Made by a program: the position numbers and the translations under genes | The notes under the pieces: model-generated | Told to the model about the DNA's origin: nothing | What the model saw: the letters and a program-made list of their open reading frames with translations, nothing else | Databases searched by the model: none | Part shown: positions 1 through 6,293 of the stretch, piece after piece | How positions within the stretch are numbered: position 1 is the stretch's first letter | Layout: the number at the start of each line of letters is the position of its first letter | Assembly: GCA_910587275.1 (NCBI GenBank) | Contig: CAJUMD010000142.1 | Span: 1-6,753, forward strand | DNA from: an uncultured Kineothrix sp. | GTDB lineage: Bacteria; Bacillota; Clostridia; Lachnospirales; Lachnospiraceae | Reading direction: 5' to 3' | DNA length: 6,753 nt

Positions 1-50
1 CTTACCAAAAAGGAGTTGCTTTTTACCAAAGACACAAACTTTTTTACACT
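1..50. mobile_element. possible insertion-sequence end joined to a broken permease gene
   Basis: Permease coding sense running leftward on the minus strand stops abruptly at about 44-50, and none of the three minus-strand frames in 1-43 gives the hydrophobic permease sequence expected next. The segment is AT-rich and carries the direct repeat TTACCAAA at 2-9 and 23-30. The stretch ACACAAACTTTTTTACACT (32-50) resembles, from memory, the terminal inverted repeats of IS256-type (mutator) elements. No transposase is visible because the window ends here. It could equally be a deletion junction or an assembly edge. The broken frame is seen directly; the IS identity is inference. Confidence 0.3.
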
Positions 51-160
51 ACCGGCAGAAACATTAAGTAGTATCCCCGGTTATTCCATAAACGCAATCC
101 CAACGGCTTCTCCCGTACCGCTACGCCCGTAGACGTTATTACCTGCTTATTTTTCTTCAT
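44..160 (-). pseudogene. truncated LplB-type sugar ABC transporter permease (N-terminal 38 codons)
   Basis: The reading frame starts at ATG 160-158, seven bases after an AAGGAAG-type ribosome site (168-175), and ends at TAA 46-44 after 38 codons. The peptide has a basic head (MKKNK) and then RLWNNRGYYLMFLPVV. That matches the usual start of LplB/YtcQ-partner binding-protein-dependent permeases, where a short basic cytoplasmic tail leads into a first membrane helix beginning YL-x-LP. Family members are about 300 residues, so roughly 260 are missing. The expected continuation (a hydrophobic helix and then a conserved PMYG-like loop) is absent in all frames down to base 1. It lies downstream of the solute-binding gene in the same direction, as in typical operons of this class. 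I infer that it was a real permease gene, now interrupted or deleted. A chance small ORF is possible, but the ribosome site and residue pattern argue against it. Confidence 0.55.
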
Positions 161-342
161 ACCGTTTCTTCCTTTCTAATGCCAAATACATGTTCCCCAT
201 TCTTTCAGCCGTCCAAAAAACGTACAGCCAAAACTCCTTCCCAATCATACCGCGGCCCCACCGCCGAAAAAACAATAATGAATATAAAAAAAACATATTT
301 TTTTCATATTCTTTATGGTTTCTTAATGATTTTGATGGAACA

Positions 343-372
343 ATAGCTGCCCTGCTGCTGCAGGACAGCTAT
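343..372 (-). terminator. stem-loop after the solute-binding protein gene
   Basis: This is a 13-base-pair inverted repeat (343-355 with 360-372) and a 4-base loop, 62 bases past the lipoprotein stop codon. The single mismatch (C350 against A365 on the plus strand) becomes a U-G wobble in minus-strand RNA, so the stem is fully paired only in the sense of the transporter mRNA. The run after it on the minus strand is only TTGTTCC, a poor U-tract. It may therefore be a leaky terminator or an mRNA-stabilising 3' stem that keeps binding protein above permease levels. The 180 bases between it and the permease start are AT-rich, and I see no convincing promoter there. Confidence 0.5.
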
Positions 373-434
373 CGCACACATCTCATATCCTATTATCTTT
401 TCCGGTTACGGATTTTATTCTTTTCCTTTACCGC

Positions 435-1256
435 TTACTGTGCTGTGTTCATTTCGCTTAAGCACTGGTCAATGATGCTTCCAACCGTAGCTACATAATT
501 GTCCATAGCCGCATCCACATCACCGCCGTTTACAACCACTTCCGTAATAACCGCAAGCTGTGCATCGTAAATGGTACCTGTTTCATTGGTATAGGTCTCG
601 GATGAAGGAGCCTGGGGCGCATCCACACAGTTTTCCGTGAAGAACTTATTACCTGCCACTGCAAGCTCGGTTGCATCCGCATATCCGTTGGTCAGTTCAC
701 ATACTACCAATGCAGGATCGATGTAGTTCTTTTTCCATACGGAGTTCGGGTCGTTCGGCGAAGGTTTTAAGTGGAATACACCGTCTTCGTATTCATAAAC
801 CTTTTCGTTATCGGTTCCGGGATTGGTGGTAAAGGTTTCTGCCTTTGTGGACCAGTGAACGTCTTCCGCACCGTAGGTCCAAAGTGTCTGTACCACATCG
901 CCGTCCATCATCGTTTCAATCAATGCATCAAAGATAGCCTGCTCACGGGCATTGTCGCCGTCGCCGTCGTCAATGATAACCCATACCGGAGCTTCCCTGT
1001 TTAAGTATTTACCGGTTTCTGCGATAGGCGGAAGCTGTACCAGTTCTTCGTTTACTTCGTTCTTGATCAGATTATCCGTCAGAGTCTGATACCATGTACC
1101 AGCCCAGTATGTGAATACGCCGGAAGAACCTTTCTGGTCATTGGAGAACCATTTCTCACGTGCAATCTTTGTGGATGCCGTAAGGGATTCCGGGTCGATG
1201 GCACCGTCTTTATATGCCTGCTGCAATCTTAACAAAGCTGCTTTTGTTGCATCCGT
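435..1256 (-). pseudogene. C-terminal half of the sugar-binding lipoprotein (273 residues past the amber)
   Basis: This segment continues in the same frame after the amber. It carries the remaining second-lobe and hinge sequence of the family: a helix ending Ala-Tyr-Lys-Asp-Gly-Ala-Ile-Asp, then an aromatic stretch GVFTYWAGTWYQTL of the kind that lines the sugar cleft, and a closing C-terminal helix pair. Re-initiation is unlikely: the only early start candidate is a TTG (1235-1233) with no purine-rich ribosome site before it, and the segment has no signal peptide, so any product would stay in the cytoplasm. Reading-frame integrity over all 273 codons suggests that the amber is recent, that it is sometimes read through, or that it is a sequencing error. 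Confidence 0.65.
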
Positions 1257-2111
1257 CTAGAAACCGTCAATCCATGTGCCGTTTGCATCCTGCGTAATTG
1301 CCGGATATGCATCCTGCCAAAATTCCGGAAGGTAGTTGATGTAAGGAGCTTCATTTCCCATAAAGCCTGCTGCCACTACACCATATGTATCGCCGTTTAC
1401 GCCATTGCCATCGGGATCTTCGTTATGGAATTTAAGGAGCATGTTGTAATAATCGTCATAAGTTTTAATATCATTGACATCAAGTCCTACGGCATCCAGC
1501 CATGCTTTCTTAATGTAAGTAACACATCCGTTACCATATGCGGAAGCGAAACCGTAAAGCCTTCCTTCGCTGTCCTTTAAGTTTTCATTAATGGAAGGAA
1601 GCAGCATCCTGGACTGGAAGTCTGCATTGTCATAGGCATCTGCCATATCCCACAAAAGACCTGTCGGTGCATACTGTTTGAACATCTCCGCGCTCATAAT
1701 CATTGCATCCAGGTAATCGCCGCCTGCAAACAGACGTCCTACCGCATCGGTATAACCGGAGTGGTCTAACTGCTGGATTACCAAATCAATCGGATGTCCG
1801 AGTTTCTCGCCGACCGCTTCTTCCCACTGTTTTTCAAAATCTGCCTGGCCGTTGTCTACGCTTGCTGTCAGCGTACCATTTACAACCACGGTTAACGTAT
1901 CAAGCTGGTAAGAACCTGCCTCTGCCGGCGCTTCCGCTGCCGCGTCTCCTGCGGAAGCATCCGCGTTCTCTGCCGGCGCTTCTGTCGTAGTTGTCTCGCT
2001 GCTGCTGTTGTCCGCTGCCGGTGGCTCTGCTGTCGAATCACCGCCGCCACATGCTGCCAATGACGCTACCATGGTAGCCGTCAAAAGCAAGGATACTAAT
2101 TTCTTTTTCAT
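1257..2111 (-). CDS. N-terminal half of the sugar-binding lipoprotein (284 residues)
   Basis: This is the part that would be translated without suppression. Residues 2-20 form a lipoprotein signal peptide: three lysines, a hydrophobic core and the lipobox SLAAC, with the acylated cysteine at 21. Residues 22-68 are a flexible Gly/Ser/Thr/Ala/Glu linker as seen on Gram-positive surface lipoproteins. From about 70 the first lobe of a family 1 solute-binding fold begins with a beta strand. It includes Gly-Gly-Asp-Tyr-Leu-Asp-Ala (130-136), which is usual where the domain switches from helix to strand. The Asp/Asn-rich loop DPDGNGVNGD (232-241) resembles the calcium-binding loop of AlgQ/YtcQ-like members. 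The protein ends at residue 284 within the second lobe. Alone it should not form a closed sugar site and would probably be degraded. Confidence 0.7.
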   Translation of the reverse strand: MKKKLVSLLLTATMVASLAACGGGDSTAEPPAADNSSSETTTTEAPAENADASAGDAAAEAPAEAGSYQLDTLTVVVNGTLTASVDNGQADFEKQWEEAVGEKLGHPIDLVIQQLDHSGYTDAVGRLFAGGDYLDAMIMSAEMFKQYAPTGLLWDMADAYDNADFQSRMLLPSINENLKDSEGRLYGFASAYGNGCVTYIKKAWLDAVGLDVNDIKTYDDYYNMLLKFHNEDPDGNGVNGDTYGVVAAGFMGNEAPYINYLPEFWQDAYPAITQDANGTWIDGF

Positions 2112-2116
2112 ATAGA

Positions 2117-2123
2117 CCTCCTT
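2117..2123 (-). promoter_or_regulatory. ribosome binding site of the solute-binding protein gene
   Basis: AAGGAGG on the minus strand lies five bases before ATG 2111-2109. It is a near-perfect Shine-Dalgarno sequence and fixes the start just before the lipoprotein signal peptide. Confidence 0.85.
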
Positions 2124-2150
2124 ATACTTTTGTTACTTTTTTCTTCAAGA

Positions 2151-2164
2151 TGTAAGCCCTTTCA
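2151..2164. promoter_or_regulatory. cre-like operator 1 (CcpA/LacI family), in the leader of the transporter mRNA
   Basis: TGTAAGCCCTTTCA matches 13 of 14 positions of the CcpA catabolite-response consensus TGWAANCGNTNWCA; the miss is the central G. It sits inside a longer inverted repeat, with AAGATGT at 2147-2153 and ACATCTT at 2164-2170, giving an operator-like symmetric block of 24 bases. With the promoter predicted at 2177-2206, the site covers about +6 to +19, a position where a bound repressor blocks transcription. A dedicated LacI-family sugar regulator could use the same site. The match is seen in the sequence; the role is inferred. Confidence 0.6.
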
Positions 2165-2176
2165 CATCTTATTTGT

Positions 2177-2206
2177 ATAATAACACATAAATGTATAATT
2201 TGTAAA
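2177..2206 (-). promoter_or_regulatory. predicted sigma-A promoter of the sugar transporter operon
   Basis: On the minus strand, TTTACA (2206-2201) is followed after 18 bases by TATTAT (2182-2177). The bases immediately before the -10 give the extended form TGT-TATTAT, which compensates for the slightly long spacer. Transcription should start near 2170, giving a leader of about 58 bases. The leader contains the 7-base-pair stem 2147-2153/2164-2170 and cre-like site 1. The palindrome TGTGCACA (2241-2248) lies upstream of the -35. Confidence 0.55.
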
Positions 2207-2281
2207 GAATAATCTTTTATATTTTGTAATTTTTCGTAAATGTGCACAAGTATGGTTTCTGATTCTTATACACTTTGCCAG

Positions 2282-2295
2282 TGTAAGAGCTTTCA
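2282..2295. promoter_or_regulatory. cre-like operator 2 (CcpA/LacI family), upstream of the transporter promoter
   Basis: TGTAAGAGCTTTCA also matches 13 of 14 positions of the consensus TGWAANCGNTNWCA, missing only at C7. It shares 12 of 14 bases with site 1 and lies 131 bases away centre to centre, around -119 from the predicted transcription start. Two sites flanking a promoter at this distance could support DNA looping or act as a main and an auxiliary operator. It partly overlaps a weak hairpin (2265-2289), so part of the symmetry may have another cause. Confidence 0.5.
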
Positions 2296-2336
2296 CGCTT
2301 TTTACGGATTTTTATCAGGATATTACAAAACACATC

Positions 2337-4463
2337 CTAAATTTTAAATACGGAGATTTCCGCCTTCAAATCCTGCATGTTATCCCCAAGCACGTCCGCC
2401 GTACGGTTCAGTTCCTCCACATTCCGCAAAAGCTGGTCGGCAATGTCGCGCACCACTTTGGCACCCTCTGCCGTTTCCCCGATAATGCCGGAAATATTCC
2501 GCACGGCTTCCACCGCATCGCTGCGTTCCCCGTCCGCCTTCCCGGTACTTTCCATGATTCCTTTCAGCCCCTCGATTAAGAGATTCATCTGCGTCTGCAT
2601 CCCGCCAAATACCCGTACCACGGATTCCACCGCCTTTGCCTGAAGCATGGCAATGGACTGCGCCTGGTTTGCGCTGTTGACGCTTTCGGCGGTCTGGATA
2701 CTGATATTTGCCACATTATGGCTGATTTCCCCTGCCGCTTTGGCGGAATCGTCTGCCAGCTTGCGGATTTCCTCCGCCACCACCGCAAAGCCCTTTCCGG
2801 CATCCCCCGCCCGTGCCGCCTCGATGGAAGCGTTTAAGGACAGCAGGTTGGTCTGCTCCGAAATCTCGGTTATGGTTTCCACAAAAGTATTGATAATCAT
2901 GGATTCTTTTTTCAGGGATTCAATACTTTCGCTCACTTTACAGGTAATCTGGGTGGATTCCTTCGTCCGCTCCCCTAAAAGGCGCACGATTTCCATGCCC
3001 TCGTTAATCATGCCCTCCGTCTTCTCCACCAGTTTTTCCACTTCTCCCACGACCCTGCCGACTTCCTGTATCTCACCGGAAAGCACATCCGTCCGGTAAA
3101 CGCATTCTTCCGCATGTTCCGCCTGTCTGCCGATTCCTTCGTTGATGTCGTCAATTGCCTGTGTAATCTTCTGCGAGTATTCATTGATAATGCCGGATAC
3201 CTGTTCCACGCCGGCCGCGGTTTCCTCTAACTGCCCGGTAGCATGGGTCACTTTATTAACCAGCTTTTTCGTATTCACGATCATATTGGTGGCGGACCCT
3301 GCCAAAGTCTGGAATTCGTCACGCCCCCTGGCATGAACCTGTACCGTCAGGTCACCTTTCGCCACTTCCCCGAATTTGCCGGAAATGTGCTTCATGTTTT
3401 TCTGTATGCCCGCCACGATACCGATACCCACGATAAGTACGATGACACAGGCAAGCGCCGTCAGCCCTGCCGTCATTCCCTTGATATCCTCCGCCTGGCC
3501 GGTAATGACCTTCATGGGAACGAGGGCGCACACGGTCACGTTGGTCTTACTGCTCCTGCTGTAAATAAACAGGTTGTCCGTTCCGTTATGGGATACCTTC
3601 ACGGAACCTGCCATGTTTTCACCGCCGATGGCGTTAAAAAAGTCCTGCCCGTAGAAAACGGCTTCCCCGCCGTCACCCACCGCACCGGAAAGCACTTCCC
3701 TTCCGCTCCCGTTTATGACGCCGATGATGCTTCCCTCCCCCAAATCCAGCTTGTCAATAAAGGATTTCAGCTCCGATTCTTTCACGTCGATAACCACGCA
3801 GCCGTTGTTTGATTGGGAGAGGATTTCGTAGGAAAGGATATAGTCCTTATCCTTGTTCTGGATATCCAGCGCCGTATCCAACAACGGATGGCTGTCAATC
3901 CATTTGACGATTCCCCTGGCGCCCGTAGAAACTTCCGCCACGTAATCCGTGTATATGCCTTTCGCCCCGTTATCCTCCGCCGTAGTCAGCATCGCAATAT
4001 TTTCTTTCGTAATAATATGTATGTTACAGATAAAGGGATTGGATGTCTTGGAGGACATCAGGTCCGCCTTAATATTGTTCATGACTTCCATCTTCGCCAC
4101 CGGATCGCTTTCCAAAGTCCCCTTCAAATACTTGCCCACATCCGCATCAAAGACATACTTCATGCCTTCCGCCTCGATAAAAGTGGTACTCATGTCGATG
4201 TACTCCCTTACCATATCGATGGTCTGCATGGTAGACTCCTCGAATTTGCCGCTCATGCCGTCCGCCGCTTTCCGGTATGCGGACACGCCGATGACAATCA
4301 TAAAGAGAAGCGGAACCAAAAAGCAAAGCACAATTTTATTGCGTATGCCAAATACCGCAGACTGGGTTTTTGCCTGTTTTACCGGTTTCTCCTTTTTCCC
4401 CCCTCCTGCCGCCTTCCTTCCCTGTACCGCCTTTCCTTCTTTTCTCATTCCCGTTCCTGTCAT
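2337..4463 (-). CDS. methyl-accepting chemotaxis protein, transmembrane chemoreceptor (708 residues)
   Basis: This is a complete chemoreceptor that passes an extracellular signal to the CheA/CheW kinase complex. A basic cytoplasmic head (1-40) precedes membrane helix 1 (about 43-63). The extracytoplasmic sensor spans about 64-328; its size and strand pattern (for example SIIGVINGSGREVLSG at 245-260) suggest a double-Cache domain. Membrane helix 2 (about 331-352) leads into HAMP (about 353-405, with GDLTVQV and DEFQTLAGS). The coiled-coil signalling domain fills the rest; its hairpin tip at 536-556 carries the hallmark EQTNLLSLNASIEAARAGDAG, followed by the family's KGFAVVAEEIRKLA. There is no C-terminal CheR-tethering pentapeptide; it ends in VFKI and a TAG stop. 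GGGAGG (4470-4475), six bases upstream, fixes the start. The ligand is unknown. The gene lies 225 bases upstream of the sugar-binding protein gene on the same strand, and I see no good terminator between them. Confidence 0.95.
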   Translation of the reverse strand: MTGTGMRKEGKAVQGRKAAGGGKKEKPVKQAKTQSAVFGIRNKIVLCFLVPLLFMIVIGVSAYRKAADGMSGKFEESTMQTIDMVREYIDMSTTFIEAEGMKYVFDADVGKYLKGTLESDPVAKMEVMNNIKADLMSSKTSNPFICNIHIITKENIAMLTTAEDNGAKGIYTDYVAEVSTGARGIVKWIDSHPLLDTALDIQNKDKDYILSYEILSQSNNGCVVIDVKESELKSFIDKLDLGEGSIIGVINGSGREVLSGAVGDGGEAVFYGQDFFNAIGGENMAGSVKVSHNGTDNLFIYSRSSKTNVTVCALVPMKVITGQAEDIKGMTAGLTALACVIVLIVGIGIVAGIQKNMKHISGKFGEVAKGDLTVQVHARGRDEFQTLAGSATNMIVNTKKLVNKVTHATGQLEETAAGVEQVSGIINEYSQKITQAIDDINEGIGRQAEHAEECVYRTDVLSGEIQEVGRVVGEVEKLVEKTEGMINEGMEIVRLLGERTKESTQITCKVSESIESLKKESMIINTFVETITEISEQTNLLSLNASIEAARAGDAGKGFAVVAEEIRKLADDSAKAAGEISHNVANISIQTAESVNSANQAQSIAMLQAKAVESVVRVFGGMQTQMNLLIEGLKGIMESTGKADGERSDAVEAVRNISGIIGETAEGAKVVRDIADQLLRNVEELNRTADVLGDNMQDLKAEISVFKI

Positions 4464-4469
4464 CCTGTT

Positions 4470-4475
4470 CCTCCC
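4470..4475 (-). promoter_or_regulatory. ribosome binding site of the chemoreceptor gene
   Basis: GGGAGG on the minus strand lies six bases before ATG 4463-4461. It supports this start over the internal Met6 codon, which has only a weaker purine run before it. Confidence 0.75.
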
Positions 4476-4575
4476 TGCGTCCGGTCCCGCAATTTTCCTT
4501 TGTACCGGTTGTCCTTCGCACCATCCCCCGTTTTCCCATCATAAGTATTAACCTATTATACAATATTTTTATTTT

Positions 4576-4604
4576 ATTTAACCTTTTTCACTTCAACTTG
4601 TCAA
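4576..4604 (-). promoter_or_regulatory. predicted sigma-A promoter of the chemoreceptor gene
   Basis: A perfect -35 TTGACA (4604-4599) on the minus strand is followed after exactly 17 bases by TTAAAT (4581-4576), a 4/6 match to the -10. A perfect TATAAT sits closer to the gene (4560-4555) but lacks a recognisable -35, so it may be an alternative start. I found no sigma-D-type motility promoter (TAAA, then GCCGATAA) in this leader. Confidence 0.45.
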
Positions 4605-4725
4605 AAATAACTCCATTTTACCGCTTTCCCCCAATATTCTTGTATATTTTGTCCGTTTTTCTTTTCCCTCATTTCCTTTTTTTGGCAATATCTATCAAAC
4701 AGCCGTACCTTTCGCAAAATGCCGG

Positions 4726-4755
4726 TTTACAACATTTCCGCAAACGCGGTATAAT
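4726..4755 (+). promoter_or_regulatory. predicted sigma-A promoter of the serine hydrolase gene
   Basis: TTTACA (4726-4731), an 18-base spacer and a perfect TATAAT (4750-4755) predict a start near 4762. A short inverted repeat, CCGC at 4738-4741 and GCGG at 4746-4749, abuts the -10 and could be part of an operator, though four-base arms are weak evidence. Confidence 0.6.
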
Positions 4756-4835
4756 AACATACTGCCGGATTATTTGCCATGGCATTCCGGACCGCATATA
4801 TACAAACCAAATATGAAAAACAGCGAGGTACCCAT

Positions 4836-6290
4836 ATGTTCACATTTGAAAAAACAACGCCGGAAGAAACCGGCATTCCAAGCAGATGCATCCTTCGTTT
4901 CCTCAACCGCCTGGAAGCACAGGAAATCCCCATGCACAGCATCCACATACTCCATAAGGACAGGCTGGCAGCGGAAGGCTACTATGCTCCCTGCCAGGCA
5001 GATACGCTGCACCGCATGTTTTCCGTCAGCAAAAGTTTCACTTCCATCGCCATCGGACTGCTTGCGGAAGAAGGAAAACTCTCCCTCTCCGACCGTATCG
5101 TGGAATATTTTCCGGACAAGCTGCCAACGGACGTGCACCCATGGATTGCTTCCATGACCATTCGCGATATGCTTATGATGCGCACCTGCCATGCATCCAC
5201 CACCTACAAGCTGGACATGACAAAAGACTGGGTGGAAAGTTTCTTCACCACTCCCCCCACCCATCCGGCGGGGCGGCTGTTCCATTACGACACTTCTTCC
5301 GCCCATACCCTGTGCGCCCTTGCAGAGCGGCTAAGCGGTATGCCCATGCTGGACTACCTGAAAGAAAAACTTTCCCCTTTGGGATTCTCCGCCTCCTCCT
5401 ACATGATCACGGACCCGTTCGGCGTGTCACTCGGCGGCAGCGGTTTGGTGGCGCTGCCCATGGATTTACTGAAATTCGGTTACCTCATTGCCCATATGGG
5501 AAACGTAAACGGCGTACAACTGGTTCCTGCCTCCTATATCCAAACCGCCACTTCCCACCTTAGCGATACCCTTGCCGCCGCCCCCATTTTAGAGGAAGCC
5601 TGCGGATACGGCTACCAGTTTTGGCGCAACCGCAAAAATGGCTATACCTGTTACGGCATGGGCGGACAGCTCATTATCTTCCTGCCGGATTACGAGTTAA
5701 TCTGCGTCACCACCGCAGATACTCAGGGCATCGGCGGCGGCAACCAAACGATATACGATGCCCTTTATGAAGAAATCCTGCCCTTCGTCTCGGAGAAACC
5801 CCTTCCCCGGCAGGAAGATGAATTTGCCGCCCTGCAAAATAAGCTGGCGGCTTTAAGGATTTCCCCCGTAAAAGGAGCCATGTCCTCTCCCGCCTCATCC
5901 GCCGTATCGGGCGTATGTTTTCATGCACAGGAGAATCCCTACGGATTTTCACGGCTCAGTCTGACATTTCCGGCTTCCACGGACGGCGGACAGGGCACCC
6001 TGTCCTTTACCCTTGGCGGAACGGAACATACCCTCCCCTTCGGCATCGGACAGACTCTCCCCGGTACCTTTCCCGTCTACGGCTTCCGTTGTGCCTCCAG
6101 CGGCGCATGGCTTGCGGACGGCTCCTTTTACCTCAAAGCCCATATCATTGACTCCAGTGTGGGAAGCGTCCGTTTCCAGTTCTGTTTCGGAAAAGAAGGC
6201 AAAGATCTTACGCTTTTTATGAAAAAACAGGAAGAAAGCCTGCTTAATGAATTTAGCGGACATCTTTACTTTACGACTTTAGTATGTTAA
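4836..6290 (+). CDS. beta-lactamase-family serine hydrolase (class C/EstB-like fold), cytosolic
   Basis: This 484-residue member of the beta-lactamase/penicillin-binding family (PF00144 type) uses an active-site serine on an ester, amide or peptide bond; the substrate is unknown. The SxxK motif is SVSK at 63-66 (Ser63 nucleophile, Lys66 base). The second motif is the tyrosine in HYDTSS (Tyr151), and the third (KTG-like) element is GMGGQ at 274-278. There is no signal peptide or membrane helix, so it is probably cytosolic and not a classic periplasmic lactamase. The catalytic domain ends near 325. Residues about 350-480 look beta-rich and form an extra C-terminal domain that I cannot name. The start at 4836 is chosen because GAGG (4825-4828) lies seven bases upstream; an in-frame ATG at 4779 lacks a ribosome site and would add 19 residues. 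Antibiotic resistance should not be assumed, since many relatives are esterases or peptidases. Confidence 0.88.
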   Translation: MFTFEKTTPEETGIPSRCILRFLNRLEAQEIPMHSIHILHKDRLAAEGYYAPCQADTLHRMFSVSKSFTSIAIGLLAEEGKLSLSDRIVEYFPDKLPTDVHPWIASMTIRDMLMMRTCHASTTYKLDMTKDWVESFFTTPPTHPAGRLFHYDTSSAHTLCALAERLSGMPMLDYLKEKLSPLGFSASSYMITDPFGVSLGGSGLVALPMDLLKFGYLIAHMGNVNGVQLVPASYIQTATSHLSDTLAAAPILEEACGYGYQFWRNRKNGYTCYGMGGQLIIFLPDYELICVTTADTQGIGGGNQTIYDALYEEILPFVSEKPLPRQEDEFAALQNKLAALRISPVKGAMSSPASSAVSGVCFHAQENPYGFSRLSLTFPASTDGGQGTLSFTLGGTEHTLPFGIGQTLPGTFPVYGFRCASSGAWLADGSFYLKAHIIDSSVGSVRFQFCFGKEGKDLTLFMKKQEESLLNEFSGHLYFTTLVC

Positions 6291-6293
6291 AAT
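6265..6293 (+). promoter_or_regulatory. predicted promoter of the YerC-family gene, inside the end of the hydrolase gene
   Basis: TTTACT (6265-6270), a 17-base spacer and TAAAAT (6288-6293) with an extended TG one base before it make a good sigma-A match. The -10 overlaps the hydrolase stop codon (6288-6290). Transcription would start near 6300, so the downstream gene need not depend on read-through from the hydrolase. Confidence 0.45.

Larger units (their letters stand above)
435..2111 (-). pseudogene. carbohydrate ABC transporter solute-binding lipoprotein, interrupted by an in-frame amber codon
   Basis: One continuous frame runs from ATG 2111-2109 to TAA 437-435, giving 558 codon positions with a single TAG at position 285 (1259-1257). 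The total length fits the large (~500-560 residue) LplA/YtcQ-type family 1 solute-binding proteins that serve LplB/LplC-type permeases. The sequence reads naturally across the amber, from an Asp-Gly-Phe motif into an amphipathic helix and an Ala-Tyr-x-x-Gly-x-Ile-Asp motif, so only one codon seems changed. The start is fixed by AAGGAGG (2117-2123) five bases upstream. An extended -10 promoter and two cre-like sites lie upstream, and a truncated permease lies downstream. It would have bound an oligosaccharide or sugar derivative at the outer face of the membrane; the substrate cannot be told from sequence. A sequencing error or natural suppression are the alternatives to true loss. Confidence 0.75.
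4464..4835. other. 372-base divergent intergenic region
   Basis: This non-coding, AT- and T-rich stretch lies between the leftward chemoreceptor gene and the rightward hydrolase gene. It holds one promoter for each direction and the leader of each mRNA. The chemoreceptor leader would be about 85-105 bases, depending on which -10 is used, and the hydrolase leader about 74. I see no conserved RNA structure or good cre site. The part 4605-4725 is pyrimidine-rich with no feature that I can name. Confidence 0.7.

Noticed and set aside
147..248. Minus-strand 33-residue frame overlapping the permease start
   Set aside because: It has no convincing ribosome site and no recognisable sequence; the overlapping permease start has both.
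246..265. GC-rich inverted repeat around CCGCGGCCCC as a terminator
   Set aside because: The arms are only about four bases, and the T-run precedes rather than follows the stem on the minus strand.
190..498. Plus-strand 102-residue frame
   Set aside because: It overlaps the 3' end of the lipoprotein gene and its stem-loop, has no ribosome site, and shows a low-complexity composition from AT-rich DNA.
1257..1259. Amber codon read as pyrrolysine or genome-wide TAG recoding
   Set aside because: Known pyrrolysine proteins are mostly methylamine methyltransferases, and two other genes in the window end normally at TAG. Suppression cannot be excluded but has no support here.
2265..2289. Hairpin downstream of the chemoreceptor as its terminator
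   Set aside because: The six-base-pair core has an A-A mismatch below it and no U-tract follows on the minus strand; it overlaps the second cre-like site.
3243..4551. Long plus-strand frames antisense to the chemoreceptor
   Set aside because: They mirror the codon pattern of a clearly real gene, lack ribosome sites and show no family features.
4779..4835. Upstream in-frame start adding 19 residues to the hydrolase
   Set aside because: There is no ribosome site, and it begins only about 17 bases after the predicted transcription start; the ATG at 4836 follows GAGG and begins the conserved part.
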